Positions 16,931-25,780 of a DNA stretch of 52,179 nt are shown here, piece by piece. A program made the translations under genes and the position numbers. Below the pieces are notes generated by a model, which saw only the letters and a list, made by a program, of their open reading frames with translations, was not told where the DNA came from and made no database searches. Source of the stretch: Candidatus Gastranaerophilales bacterium (lineage in GTDB: Bacteria; Cyanobacteriota; Vampirovibrionia; Gastranaerophilales; Gastranaerophilaceae); NCBI GenBank assembly GCA_910587175.1, contig CAJULH010000001.1, positions 65,605 to 117,783 of the forward strand. Direction: 5' to 3'. Positions within the stretch are counted from its first letter, which is position 1; each line of letters starts with the position of its first letter.

Positions 16931-17209
16931 AGTCTTTATTGCAAATCGCAAAGCAAGATGCAATGTTTGTCAGTTTCATTAGTTTTTGCCATGCTTACGG
17001 GCATTCTAACCTGTTATTTAATAGAAAAACCATCCGTCAACAAATATCTAAAAAACTTCATTAAACTAATCTTTAAAAGCTTTTACATGGTTGTATTAAA
17101 AAATTGCCCCGATTATAAAAAACCAAGGCAATTTGAAATCTTGTGTTTTATTTTAAAAACCACTATCTCATTAAAAGATGTTGATTTGTTTCATAAACAT
17201 CTCTTCTGA
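16931..17209 (+). pseudogene. Possible remnant of an acyltransferase-3 gene C-terminus
   Basis: A frame beginning after a stop at 16928 encodes one hydrophobic helix ending CYLIEKPSVNKYLKNFIK. The IEKP motif after the last helix is typical of the C-terminus of OafA-type acyltransferase-3 proteins, which normally have ten helices and 350 residues or more; the rest is absent. The frame runs 47 bases into the end of ycf23 on the other strand, so its tail is not under ordinary selection. An ATG at 16958 has no Shine-Dalgarno sequence. It could also be a chance ORF. Confidence 0.35.
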
Positions 17210-17948
17210 AAGCATCTCTGTATGCAATTGCGCCAACTACTTTTCTAACGGCATTAATCATTGCAATCTGGGTTTCTTGCTTATTTACAGCAGAGCCAAC
17301 ACCAACAGCACTTGCACCGGCAGCGAATGCCAAAGGAGCAGTGTCAGCATTAACACCTGATGCTGTCATTATAGGAATGCCAACATGTCTTGCAATTTCC
17401 ATAGTGTTTGAAATGGTTACTTTTGCAAGATTTAAAAATTCCTGCGCGCTTCTTGCCTTTTGAACTGCACCAACCTTGCTTCCTTCTGTTTGAATCATAT
17501 CAATTCCAAGAAGTTCAAGCTTTTTGGCAAGTTCAATCTGTTCTTCAACAGGAATATTACCAGGAACCGTAACGCAGGTAAAAATTCCGTTTGGTGTTAA
17601 AGTTAGGGTTTCAAGAGCAATTTCGTAAACATCATCTGCACCAAATTCAAGTCCTTTTTTATAAAGTGCATCAAAGTTTCCGATTTCAATTGCATCAGCG
17701 CCCCATTGTGCAGCTTTTGCAAGCTTGAATGGTTCCACTGATGAAACAAAAATAGGAAGCTTTGTATTTTGCCTTGCAGCTTTAATAACTTCCTCATTTG
17801 CGGCAACATCCACAGCACTTGCTAAACCAAGCTGGGCTGCCTTAGATACGTTTCTTACGCTTTCCAAATCGTAATTATCAATGCCGGCAATGATTTTTAC
17901 GGCTCTTTTTTCTCTTAAATGTCTTTTAAAAACCTCGATATTTCTCAT
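17163..17948 (-). CDS. ycf23: Ycf23 / DUF561 family protein
   Basis: A 261-residue TIM-barrel-like protein of the DUF561/Ycf23 family, known from cyanobacteria and some algal plastid genomes and of unknown function. It opens RNIEVFKRHLREKRAVKIIAGI, has DVAANEEVIKAARQ and GADAIEIGNFDALY, and ends with GIPIMTASGVNADTAPLAFA and GASAVGVGSAVNKQ, the family's phosphate-binding-like loops. The ATG at 17948 has AAGGAAGAG just upstream; an in-frame extension to 18005 is rejected. It is one of the best lineage markers in the window. Confidence 0.9.
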   Translation of the reverse strand: MRNIEVFKRHLREKRAVKIIAGIDNYDLESVRNVSKAAQLGLASAVDVAANEEVIKAARQNTKLPIFVSSVEPFKLAKAAQWGADAIEIGNFDALYKKGLEFGADDVYEIALETLTLTPNGIFTCVTVPGNIPVEEQIELAKKLELLGIDMIQTEGSKVGAVQKARSAQEFLNLAKVTISNTMEIARHVGIPIMTASGVNADTAPLAFAAGASAVGVGSAVNKQETQIAMINAVRKVVGAIAYRDAFRRDVYETNQHLLMR

Positions 17949-18064
17949 TTCTCTTCCTTTCGTAAAAGTTACAAGAATTATAACACACTTAAATACTTGG
18001 AGCAATTTAATTTTAATGTTTAAAATGCTTTAATTTAAATACATATAAATTCGGAGTATTATTG

Positions 18065-18790
18065 ATGTATAAAACATTTAAGAGATATTTTTTGTTAGCC
18101 TTTTTATTTATATTTGTAAATTTTTCCATGCCCATAGATAACACCGCATTGAAAGCTTCCGCTGCACAAGTTTCAGAGGAAAATATTTTCACAAAAATTT
18201 ATGAAAGAATAACACCTGCAATAGTTGCAATTGATGCCCAGCTGGATGAGGGCGTATCATCAGGAACAGGTTGCGTTATAGACCCAAAGGGTGCAATATT
18301 AACAAGCTCCCATGTTATAAGCAAGGCAAAGAATATTGAAGTTACAACAGCAAGCGGACAAAGCTACAGAGGTGAAGTGGTTGCAGTTTTAAAGGATAAA
18401 AATGACCTTGCAATAATAAAAATAAACCCAAAAAGCCCGCTGCCTGTAATTTCATTTGGAAACAGCGAACATGTAAAAGTGGGTCAAAGAGTGCTTGCAA
18501 TAGGCAACCCTTTTGGATTCAGAGGAACTCTCACAACGGGAATAATCTCAAGAATTGATTATCAAAGAAAGAAAATCCAAACAGATGCTGCAATAAACCC
18601 CGGATGCTCAGGAGGACCGCTTTTAAATCTGGATGGCGAAGTAATCGGAATAAACCAATCCATCTATAACCCTGACAATAACAGGTCAAACATTGGAATA
18701 GGTTTTGCAGTGCCTGTAAACTATGCAAAAGACTTTATAAGCATCACAAAATCAAAGATGGCATCTGCAGCAGGCGGAAGAAGGAGATGA
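18065..18790 (+). CDS. Exported trypsin-like serine protease (Deg type, no PDZ)
   Basis: A 241-residue protein with an N-terminal hydrophobic signal segment (residues 7-22, possible processing near ALKASAA). It has a Deg/HtrA-type trypsin fold with catalytic His83 (LTSSHVIS), Asp114 (KNDLAII) and Ser182 in NPGCSGGPL. Most Deg proteases have NSGGPL; here a Cys precedes the Ser. There is no PDZ domain: the protein ends soon after the barrel with a basic tail GGRRR. It probably acts in the periplasm or membrane surface in protein quality control. TTG at 18062 directly precedes the ATG; GGAG lies about ten bases upstream. Confidence 0.9.
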   Translation: MYKTFKRYFLLAFLFIFVNFSMPIDNTALKASAAQVSEENIFTKIYERITPAIVAIDAQLDEGVSSGTGCVIDPKGAILTSSHVISKAKNIEVTTASGQSYRGEVVAVLKDKNDLAIIKINPKSPLPVISFGNSEHVKVGQRVLAIGNPFGFRGTLTTGIISRIDYQRKKIQTDAAINPGCSGGPLLNLDGEVIGINQSIYNPDNNRSNIGIGFAVPVNYAKDFISITKSKMASAAGGRRR

Positions 18791-18958
18791 CTGACATTCT
18801 CACTTTGGAAAAAATTTCAAATAAAAGGGAAAGTTATTTCTTGCCTTCGGTTACATCATAATTAGTCATCAAATTTAAAGCTCGTGTCAAATATAATCCT
18901 GCAATACAAAATTACAATACCAGCAATAAGCTGAAATATTATATCAAAAATTCATTTT

Positions 18959-19212
18959 TTATTTATCCTGTGCCTTCTTGCTGCCATATAAATATGTATT
19001 AAATTCTATTACGGTTTTCATAAAACTTTTTACAAAAATTATGACAAAAATATACCCGCAGCTACCAGTATCCCTCTTAACCTGTTGCGTTTTTCAATAA
19101 AGCACAAGCCAACCGTTCCGCCTATAAAAACGATAATCATCTGGGAAAGCATAGTTTTTTGCTCAATTAAATTTTTTACTTTGTGCCCAAGAAAACTTTC
19201 TCTTCTATAAAC
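18959..19212 (-). pseudogene. Remnant of a DMT/EamA-type transporter C-terminus
   Basis: In the 480-base gap after the Deg gene, the minus strand encodes about 57 residues between stops (19212-19039), including MLSQMIIVFIGGTVGLCFIE and KRNRLRGILVAAGIFLS. This is the pattern of the last two helices of EamA-like drug/metabolite transporters. After a stop at 19041-19039 a shifted frame continues IIFVKSFMKTVIEFN to a stop at 18959, as if a single-base indel split the end. The N-terminal nine tenths are missing, so it is a decayed gene. The remaining gap holds nothing else I can identify. Confidence 0.6.
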
Positions 19213-19271
19213 TTATTATACATTCCCTATCAGGGGCTGGGCAAGATTTTTGTTTATACTAGTATTTTATT

Positions 19272-20009
19272 ATGAGCCAAAATACCACAACAAATACCGG
19301 TATAATATTAAATAACTTTGATTCAGTCTATCTTGATTTTGACGGAACAATTACAAAAACCGATACAGTTAATGCTTTTTTCAAAAAATTTGCCTTACCA
19401 CAGTGGACAGATATAGAAAGCGACTGGGTTAACGGTAAAATAGATTCCAAAACCTGTATGCAAATGCAGCTTGATTTAATCAAAAATTTAACGGAAGAAA
19501 AGCTTTATAATTTTCTTGATTCAATTGAAATACAGGATGGATTCAGGGAATTTTGCGCCTTGATGATTCAAAATAACAAAAAAATAACAATTCTAAGCGA
19601 CGGGTTTGATTTTTTTATTTCATATATTTTAAAAAAAGAGGGTCTTGAATACATTCCGCTTTATTCAAACCATTTAGAAATTTTTAAAAAAAATATTTCC
19701 CTGACTTTTAAGCTTACATTTCCAAACAAAGATAAAAACTGCTCATTGTCCCTTGGCACCTGCAAATGCAGCTATGTACAAAAGGATATTCAAGCCGGTA
19801 AAAATTTTATATACGCCGGTGATGGATTATCCGATAGGTGTATTGCAAGTAAGTCTATTATGTTGTTTGCTAAAAACAGTTTGAAAAAACACTGTATAGA
19901 AAACAATATAAGATTTACTGAATTTGAAAATTTCTTTCAAATTTCAGAATGCTTACTCCAAGAAAGGGATGCCATCAATGCAAAAATTGGAACAAAAAAC
20001 ACTATCTGA
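19272..20009 (+). CDS. HAD-superfamily phosphatase (MtnX/PSP-like)
   Basis: A 245-residue haloacid dehalogenase-type phosphatase. Motif I is LDFDGTIT with Asp22 and Asp24; motif II is ILSDGFDFFI; motif IV is IYAGDGLSDRC. The helical cap placement fits the HAD-IB group with phosphoserine phosphatase and MtnX, the methionine-salvage hydroxy-ketomethylthiopentenyl phosphatase. The substrate is not established and no other methionine-salvage genes are adjacent. Its 3' end overlaps the start of the aminotransferase gene by 32 bases, so the two are cotranscribed and probably functionally linked. TAGTAT lies six bases before ATG; there is no Shine-Dalgarno sequence. Confidence 0.85.
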   Translation: MSQNTTTNTGIILNNFDSVYLDFDGTITKTDTVNAFFKKFALPQWTDIESDWVNGKIDSKTCMQMQLDLIKNLTEEKLYNFLDSIEIQDGFREFCALMIQNNKKITILSDGFDFFISYILKKEGLEYIPLYSNHLEIFKKNISLTFKLTFPNKDKNCSLSLGTCKCSYVQKDIQAGKNFIYAGDGLSDRCIASKSIMLFAKNSLKKHCIENNIRFTEFENFFQISECLLQERDAINAKIGTKNTI

Positions 20010-21363
20010 AGCGCAAATCAGAGAACTGGATGAAAAATACTGTTCATGGGGTGATACCGTACATTATAGCAAGTTCCCCAAAATATTTTCAGGGTGCAAG
20101 GGTACGTATATGTACGATGAAAAACAAACACCCTATCTTGATTTACAGATGTGGTATGCAAGCTGCAACCTTGGATATAAAAACGAGAAAATAGAAGATG
20201 CAGTAATGCAATGTATAAATAAAATGCCTCAAATTGCATCCAGATTCCTTTTTGAAGATAAGGTTCTTCTTGCATCGAAAATCGCAAAAGCTAACGAAAA
20301 AAGATTTAATATTAAAGGCAGGGTTCATTTTAATGTTGGCGGGGCACAGGCTGTAGAGGATGCTTTAAAACTTGTAAGAAATTATACAGGAAAAAACCTG
20401 ATGTTTGCCTTTATGGGAGGATACCACGGCAGAACAATAGGTGCTTCCAGTGTTACATCAAGCTTCAGATACAGAGAAAATTTCGGACACTTTGGAGACC
20501 GCGCTCATTTTGTTCCATTTCCGTATTGCTACAGATGCCATTATGGCAAAAAATGCGAAGATTGCAATTTCTATTGCGTTAAACAGTTTGAAAAGAATTT
20601 TGAAAGCGAATACAAATCTTTCTATGACCCTTCAACCAAAAGATCAGAATATGTAGCATTTATAGCTGAACCAATCCAGGGTACGGGCGGTTATATTATT
20701 CCTCCGAAAGGATACTTTAAAGAATTAAAAAGAGTATTGGATAAATTCGGTATTTTATTTATTGCAGATGAAATTCAGATGGGCTTTTACAGAACAGGAA
20801 AACTCTGGTCAATTGAACATTTTGACGTAAAGCCGGATGTTATAACATTTGGAAAATCCTTAACAAACGGGCTAAATCCATTAGGCGGACTTTGGGCAAA
20901 AGAAGAAATGATAAACCCTGAAATCTGGCCTGCAGGACGCACACATTCAACCTATTCTTCAAATCCGATAGGATGTGCTGCAGGGTGTGCTGTTATGAGC
21001 GCATTTGAAGAGCGTAATTTCGAAGATGAAATAAAAGAAAAAGGGATAAGATTTTTAGAAGGCTTAAAATGCCTTGAAAAAAGATATAAAACCATAGGAA
21101 ATGTTGACGGACTCGGGCTTGCACTAAGAATAGAATGTACAAAAGAAGACGGCATAACACCGGATAAATCCCTCTGTGATGCGATAATAGAAGAAGGGCT
21201 AAAGGGAGACCTTGAATACAGAGGGCAGAAATGCGGGCTTGTCTTGAATAATGGCGGATATTTTAAAAATGTTATCACTCTTGTGCCGCCTGTCACAATT
21301 TCAAATGAAGAAATTGATATGGCAATAGAGCTTATAGACAAACTGTTTAAGAGGTTTTGCTAA
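19978..21363 (+). CDS. Class III (omega) aminotransferase
   Basis: A PLP-dependent aminotransferase of 461 residues, like 4-aminobutyrate, ornithine and alanine-glyoxylate transaminases. It shows GGAQAVEDALKLVRNYTG, FMGGYHGRT around residues 145-152, IAEPIQGTGG at 229-237, DE at 264-265 and Schiff-base Lys293 (TFGKSLTNGLNP). A cysteine cluster at 184, 187, 193, 196 and 200 extends the PYCYRC segment common in this class. I chose the ATG at 19978 because AAAGGG ends nine bases upstream; 19969 directly abuts that sequence. Substrate unknown; it lies between a HAD phosphatase and a hydrolase. Confidence 0.9.
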   Translation: MQKLEQKTLSEAQIRELDEKYCSWGDTVHYSKFPKIFSGCKGTYMYDEKQTPYLDLQMWYASCNLGYKNEKIEDAVMQCINKMPQIASRFLFEDKVLLASKIAKANEKRFNIKGRVHFNVGGAQAVEDALKLVRNYTGKNLMFAFMGGYHGRTIGASSVTSSFRYRENFGHFGDRAHFVPFPYCYRCHYGKKCEDCNFYCVKQFEKNFESEYKSFYDPSTKRSEYVAFIAEPIQGTGGYIIPPKGYFKELKRVLDKFGILFIADEIQMGFYRTGKLWSIEHFDVKPDVITFGKSLTNGLNPLGGLWAKEEMINPEIWPAGRTHSTYSSNPIGCAAGCAVMSAFEERNFEDEIKEKGIRFLEGLKCLEKRYKTIGNVDGLGLALRIECTKEDGITPDKSLCDAIIEEGLKGDLEYRGQKCGLVLNNGGYFKNVITLVPPVTISNEEIDMAIELIDKLFKRFC

Positions 21364-21366
21364 CAG

Positions 21367-22233
21367 ATGATTATCCAAAAAACCAAAAAAACGGATATGG
21401 ATTATATCCTGATACATAGAGAAACCGTGCAGGCAAATAGTGCGGTTATGCTGTTCCACGGGCTTACAGGAAGTCCGTATGAGCTTAAAAAATATGCAAA
21501 ATTTTTATATGATATGGGACACGACGTTTACTGCTATTGTTTACCGGGGCACGGCTGCCACCCTGTTGATATTTTTTCTGTTAAAGAAAAGAACTGGAGA
21601 GATTTTGCGCGCGAAAGGTATATGGAGCTTCGAAAAAATTATGCGGATTTCTTCGTAGGGGGGCTCTGCCTCGGTGCCGTACTTGCATTGCACCTTGCGG
21701 AGGAAAATAAAGATATAACAGGGCTTATATGCCTTTCTACAACCTTATTTCTGGATGGCTGGACAATACCCTGGTACAATTTTTTGATGCCTTTGGGACT
21801 TTATACAATTTTAAGATATTATTACACTTTTCCTGAAAGAGAACCTTACGGCATTAAAAATATAAAAGTAAGAAATACCATATCAAAGCTTATGAGCAAA
21901 AACACCATTGCTATGGATAATTACCCCCTAAGTTCGATATACGAGCTTCTTTTGCTTTCAAAAAAGGTGAGAAAAAATATAAGAAAAGTCTTTGCCCCAG
22001 TTTTAATTATTCATTCGCTTGAAGATGATCTTACAAGCACAAGAAGCGCAAAATATACATACAAAAATGTTTCATCTTTTTACAAAGAATATATGGAATT
22101 ATCAGACAGTTATCATCTTGTGCTTTATGATAATGAAAAAGAAAAAGTCTATAACAAAACAATGGAGTTTATAAATGCACTTTCATACAAGAGAAATATT
22201 TCGCTAAAAGAACTCCAAAATAAGAAAAAATAG
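21367..22233 (+). CDS. Alpha/beta hydrolase with Cys nucleophile
   Basis: A 288-residue alpha/beta hydrolase resembling carboxylesterases and monoacylglycerol lipases of the serine-aminopeptidase-33 group: oxyanion motif LFHGLTGSPYEL at 29-40, nucleophile elbow GGLCLGAV at 98-105, acid IIHSLEDDLTS with Asp220/221, and His250 in SYHLV. The elbow is GxCxG, so the nucleophile at 101 is Cys rather than Ser, as in dienelactone hydrolases. It starts three bases after the aminotransferase stop, in the same operon. The substrate is probably a small ester or thioester. Confidence 0.88.
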   Translation: MIIQKTKKTDMDYILIHRETVQANSAVMLFHGLTGSPYELKKYAKFLYDMGHDVYCYCLPGHGCHPVDIFSVKEKNWRDFARERYMELRKNYADFFVGGLCLGAVLALHLAEENKDITGLICLSTTLFLDGWTIPWYNFLMPLGLYTILRYYYTFPEREPYGIKNIKVRNTISKLMSKNTIAMDNYPLSSIYELLLLSKKVRKNIRKVFAPVLIIHSLEDDLTSTRSAKYTYKNVSSFYKEYMELSDSYHLVLYDNEKEKVYNKTMEFINALSYKRNISLKELQNKKK

Positions 22234-22252
22234 CAAAAACAGGAGAAAAATT

Positions 22253-22615
22253 TTGCAAAATTTACTCATTTTTTTAATTATAATAAATGTACTTTTAATA
22301 GCATCCCTGTTTATTGGAATGCAAATCGTATTCAAAGAAGATACAAGCCCTAAAACAAGAGCATACTATTCAATATATCTTTCTGTGCTCTTATTTTTAT
22401 ATCTTGCACTTATCATTGTTGCAGCGCTCTATTATTTCTTTTTAGCCCAGTATTCTGCCAGTCCTTTTTTGTTTATGTTTTTTATCTTCCCTTTTGCAAT
22501 AGGAAATTTTGCATCGTATAAAAGTTTAAAGCTTTTTACAACATTGCAAATAGGAGTATTCATTTTAAGCTTAATCTACATCATTTATTTATATGTAAAT
22601 TTTAAGCAGTTTTAA
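22253..22615 (+). CDS. Small polytopic membrane protein
   Basis: A 120-residue protein with four predicted helices (about residues 3-24, 40-66, 72-90, 95-117) and almost no soluble part. It starts at TTG nine bases after AGGAG. It is 19 bases downstream of the hydrolase and so probably in the same transcript. I recognise no family. Confidence 0.7.
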   Translation: MQNLLIFLIIINVLLIASLFIGMQIVFKEDTSPKTRAYYSIYLSVLLFLYLALIIVAALYYFFLAQYSASPFLFMFFIFPFAIGNFASYKSLKLFTTLQIGVFILSLIYIIYLYVNFKQF

Positions 22616-22669
22616 CAAACACTATTTATTATTTCAAATTTATGCTAATTTATTAGATGAAGAAATAAA

Positions 22670-23302
22670 ATGAGAACTACTCTGATGCAATGTAAATTTT
22701 GCGGTCAAACATTACCAAACAATGCAGTATGCTGCAACAGATGCGGCGGCAGTTTGACATCCCACAAAAAAATTTCCCGCCCAAAACCCAGGGAGGAAGA
22801 GATGGTTTTTAATATAAAACCTGCTTTTGATATGTCCATAATAGGAATCAGGGCGTTTTTTATGGCATTGTTTATTGCAGCCATTGCAACAGTTACAATC
22901 GGAACACTTGGAACCGTAGTTTTAAGCATTCTTGGTTTTTTAAACTGTACAATTGCTTTTTGGATAACCGGTGCGGTATTTTTTGTTATAACCTTCTTGC
23001 TTTTTGTATACATTGCAAAGAAAAACACAACAGCAAGGAAATTTACATTCTACCAGACAAGAATGGAATACACCTATAACGCATTTGACGGTAAATTCAG
23101 ATATCTTGAATATTCTGCGATTTTAGATTCAAGCGTCACAAAAGGACCCTTACAAAAAATGTCAAACCTTGGAAATATTTCATTCATATGCGTTGGCAGC
23201 TTCCATGATTATATTGTTGCAATAGGCGACGTTAGAGATCCTGATTACGTATATAAAAAAGTTATGGATTTAATTGAAGTAAACAAAAATCTAAATACAT
23301 AG
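22670..23302 (+). CDS. Zinc-ribbon membrane protein with PH-like domain
   Basis: A 210-residue protein. A short zinc ribbon CKFCG...CCNRCGG occupies residues 8-26. Two membrane helices follow at about 60-85 and 95-117. The C-terminal soluble domain (FTFYQTRMEYTYNAFDGKFR) resembles bacterial PH domains (bPH_2, YdbS-like). Such proteins are poorly characterised and often linked to membrane stress or phospholipid sensing. Starts at 22670 or 22685 are both possible. It is probably the last gene of the 19272-23302 run. Confidence 0.75.
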   Translation: MRTTLMQCKFCGQTLPNNAVCCNRCGGSLTSHKKISRPKPREEEMVFNIKPAFDMSIIGIRAFFMALFIAAIATVTIGTLGTVVLSILGFLNCTIAFWITGAVFFVITFLLFVYIAKKNTTARKFTFYQTRMEYTYNAFDGKFRYLEYSAILDSSVTKGPLQKMSNLGNISFICVGSFHDYIVAIGDVRDPDYVYKKVMDLIEVNKNLNT

Positions 23303-23330
23303 TTCTTTCTGGTGCCGGATTATACATTAT

Positions 23331-24068
23331 TTAATAATATATTATATGACCCAGGGATTTACTTGCAATTACAGACTGGCTTTTTGTACCATGTAAAGCT
23401 GTATGTTTGTATTCAACAGATAGTGAGTCCAATTTCTCTAAAATCTTATTCAAAAGATATATTTCACCAGGTCTTTGAATATCATCAAGAATTATAACAA
23501 AATCCTTGTCCAAATATCGGGGGATTAAATCCAAAATATTTGACCTTGGAAAAGTTTTCTTTTCCCCGATGGGTCCATCTACAATAATCAAATTGTACTT
23601 TTTATTATTAAGGTATTGTTCCAAATTTTCGTATTTATCATTTTTAAAGCCGTTATGCTCAAAGATTTCAAGCTTTGGAATATGAACATTTACGCGCTCG
23701 TTTATATTGATATTCTTTTTAAATATATTAAACCAATCTTCATTATGTTCAATAATATCAAGGGTTGCTTCTTTATTTTTATTTAAAATATATTGTGTTG
23801 TTATTTTTGAAGTTTGCCCCATGCCCATCTCTAAAATATTCAAAGGATTATCCGATTCTAAAACTCTGTATAGAATATACGCAAAAGTATAGTTGCAGGC
23901 ACCTCTTGAAAAAGAAAATGACGTGTCAGGCAAAAGCCAGGAAGAGCCCTTAATTGTGTCATTAAAAATCTGCGCATAAAGAATTTCATCTTCTATCTTT
24001 TTTGAATGATTTATATAATCAACAGCAAGATGATATTTTTCCTTTAGAATATTTAAAAGTTTAAACAT
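23331..24068 (-). CDS. SAM-dependent methyltransferase-like protein
   Basis: A 245-residue protein with a class I methyltransferase-like core. Motif I is ILEMGMGQTSKIT, an acidic strand LDIIEHNEDWF follows, and then YNLIIVDGPIGEK and FVIILDDIQRPGE. The DGP and DDIQRPGE motifs resemble those of methyltransferase-like proteins in surface-polysaccharide clusters. Whether it is active is not clear, because the glycine-rich loop is EMGMG rather than the usual E/DxGxGxG. It converges with the zinc-ribbon gene and is separated from leuB by an inverted repeat. Confidence 0.7.
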   Translation of the reverse strand: MFKLLNILKEKYHLAVDYINHSKKIEDEILYAQIFNDTIKGSSWLLPDTSFSFSRGACNYTFAYILYRVLESDNPLNILEMGMGQTSKITTQYILNKNKEATLDIIEHNEDWFNIFKKNININERVNVHIPKLEIFEHNGFKNDKYENLEQYLNNKKYNLIIVDGPIGEKKTFPRSNILDLIPRYLDKDFVIILDDIQRPGEIYLLNKILEKLDSLSVEYKHTALHGTKSQSVIASKSLGHIIYY

Positions 24069-24094
24069 ACAATAAAACCACCATTTAAAATGTA

Positions 24095-24129
24095 ATAAGG
24101 CGCCAAATTAAAAACTCTGACGCCTTATT
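24095..24129 (-). terminator. Inverted repeat downstream of leuB
   Basis: AATAAGGCG (24095-24103) and CGCCTTATT (24121-24129) form a 9-bp stem with an 18-base loop just past the leuB stop. There is no strong T-run, so termination strength is uncertain. Confidence 0.5.
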
Positions 24130-24136
24130 GATAAAG

Positions 24137-25240
24137 TTATTTTGTTTTTAGAATCTTTTCTTTTATTAAATCACCCATTTTTTTGGTGCCTATGAGCTCT
24201 TTACCTTCACTCATAATATCAGCCGTTCTGTATCCGTCTTTTAGCACATCTTTAATTGATTTTTCAATTAAATCATAAGCTTCATCCATTTTAAATGAAT
24301 ATTTAAGCATCATGCCGGCTGAAAGTATGGTTGCAATCGGATTTACAACATCCTTACCCTTCAAATCCGGTGCAGAACCGTGGATGGGTTCATACAAAGC
24401 AGTTTTGGCATCCTCACCAAGACTCGCACTTGGCAAAAGCCCCAGAGAGCCTGATAGCATTGAAGCTTCGTCAGATAAAATATCACCAAAGATGTTGCCG
24501 GTTACAATTGTATCAAACTGTTTTGGTGCGCGAATCAATTGCATTGCTGCATTATCCACATACATATGGGAAAGTTCCACCTCGGGATAATCTTTTGCAA
24601 CCTCAAGTACAACTTCTCTCCAAAGCCTTGAAACATCCAAAACATTCGCCTTATCAACAGAACAAAGTTTTTTACCCCTTACCATAGCAGTTTCAAAGGC
24701 AACTTTTGCAATTCTTCTGACTTCATCTTCAGAATAAATCATATTGTTAAAGCCGTACCTTGTACCGTTTCCATCCTTATCAAGGCGTACTTCAACCCCT
24801 TTTGGTTCACCAAAATAAACATCGCCTGTAAGTTCGCGGATAATCATAATATCAACACCTGCTACATTTTCAGGTTTCAGAGGACTTGATGATACAAGCT
24901 CATCCCATACAATTGCAGGACGAAGATTTGCAAACAAGCCCAAGGCTTTTCTTATCCCTAAAAGTGCTCTTTCAGGGCGAACTTCCGGAGGCAGAGTATC
25001 GTATTTCCAATCGCCGACTGCACCAAGCATTACGGCATCCGCTTCTTTTGCAGTCTGCACTGTCTTATCGGGAAGCGGAGTTCCTGTGTTATCATATGCA
25101 ATACCGCCTATAAGTTCATCCTTGTATTCAATCTTATAATCAAAAACTTCACCTGTTGCATCTAAAACCTTTTTGGCTTCAGCCATAATTTCGGGACCAA
25201 TGCCGTCTCCTGCAACAACTGCAACTTTATATTCTTTCAC
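24137..25240 (-). CDS. leuB: 3-isopropylmalate dehydrogenase
   Basis: Oxidatively decarboxylates 3-isopropylmalate in leucine biosynthesis using NAD+. The 367 residues show the N-terminal VAVVAGDGIGPEIM, the RELTGDVYFGEP loop, the catalytic YVDNAAMQLI region, the Mg-binding NIFGDILSDEASML, and the NAD-binding EPIHGSAPDLKGKDVVNP. It starts at GTG with AAGGAG seven bases upstream, 24 bases after leuD, so the two form an operon. leuC, which must partner leuD, is not in this window. Confidence 0.97.
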   Translation of the reverse strand: MKEYKVAVVAGDGIGPEIMAEAKKVLDATGEVFDYKIEYKDELIGGIAYDNTGTPLPDKTVQTAKEADAVMLGAVGDWKYDTLPPEVRPERALLGIRKALGLFANLRPAIVWDELVSSSPLKPENVAGVDIMIIRELTGDVYFGEPKGVEVRLDKDGNGTRYGFNNMIYSEDEVRRIAKVAFETAMVRGKKLCSVDKANVLDVSRLWREVVLEVAKDYPEVELSHMYVDNAAMQLIRAPKQFDTIVTGNIFGDILSDEASMLSGSLGLLPSASLGEDAKTALYEPIHGSAPDLKGKDVVNPIATILSAGMMLKYSFKMDEAYDLIEKSIKDVLKDGYRTADIMSEGKELIGTKKMGDLIKEKILKTK

Positions 25241-25264
25241 TTTTTTACTCCTTTTTAAATGCTT

Positions 25265-25780
25265 TTAAACGCCGAGTTTCTTCTTTGTATAGTTTACAAG
25301 CCCGCCAACATCAATTAATTCCTGAATTTCTTTAGGAAAAACAGTGACAGCATATTCTTTCCCTGTTGTCAGGTTCTTTACAACACCCTTTTCTAAATCC
25401 ATACAGATTTCATCGCCGTTTTTGGTTTCATCCGGCAATTTATCATTTTCAACAATAACAAGACCGATATTTATAGCATTTCTATAAAAAATTCTTGCAA
25501 AACTCTTGGCTATGACAGCACTTACACCGGATGCCTTAATTGCAATAGGAGCGTGCTCACGGCTTGAACCGCAGCCAAAGTTATCACCAGCCACAATAAA
25601 ATCGCCTGTTTGAACGTTCTTATAAAAATCTTTGTCGATATCTTCCATACAGTGCTCCGCCAATTCCTTCGGGTCACTGGTGTTCAGGTATCTTGCAGGA
25701 ATGATTACATCGGTATCAACATCATCTCCGTATACAAAACTCTTACCTTTTTTCAAAATTATATCCTCCATTTGTTCCAT
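25265..25780 (-). CDS. leuD: 3-isopropylmalate dehydratase small subunit
   Basis: Small (swivel-domain) subunit of isopropylmalate isomerase, which converts 2- to 3-isopropylmalate together with the Fe-S subunit LeuC. The 171-residue protein has GDDVDTDVIIPARYLN near its N-terminus and NFGCGSSREHAP around residues 66-77, typical of the short LeuD form. The ATG at 25780 has no Shine-Dalgarno sequence. A GGAGG just inside the frame points to a TTG at 25756 as a possible true start, which would remove eight residues. It is followed by leuB. Confidence 0.95.
   Translation of the reverse strand: MEQMEDIILKKGKSFVYGDDVDTDVIIPARYLNTSDPKELAEHCMEDIDKDFYKNVQTGDFIVAGDNFGCGSSREHAPIAIKASGVSAVIAKSFARIFYRNAINIGLVIVENDKLPDETKNGDEICMDLEKGVVKNLTTGKEYAVTVFPKEIQELIDVGGLVNYTKKKLGV

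Noticed and set aside
20441..20656. Cys-rich second ORF inside the aminotransferase gene
   Set aside because: It is an out-of-frame shadow of well-conserved aminotransferase codons.
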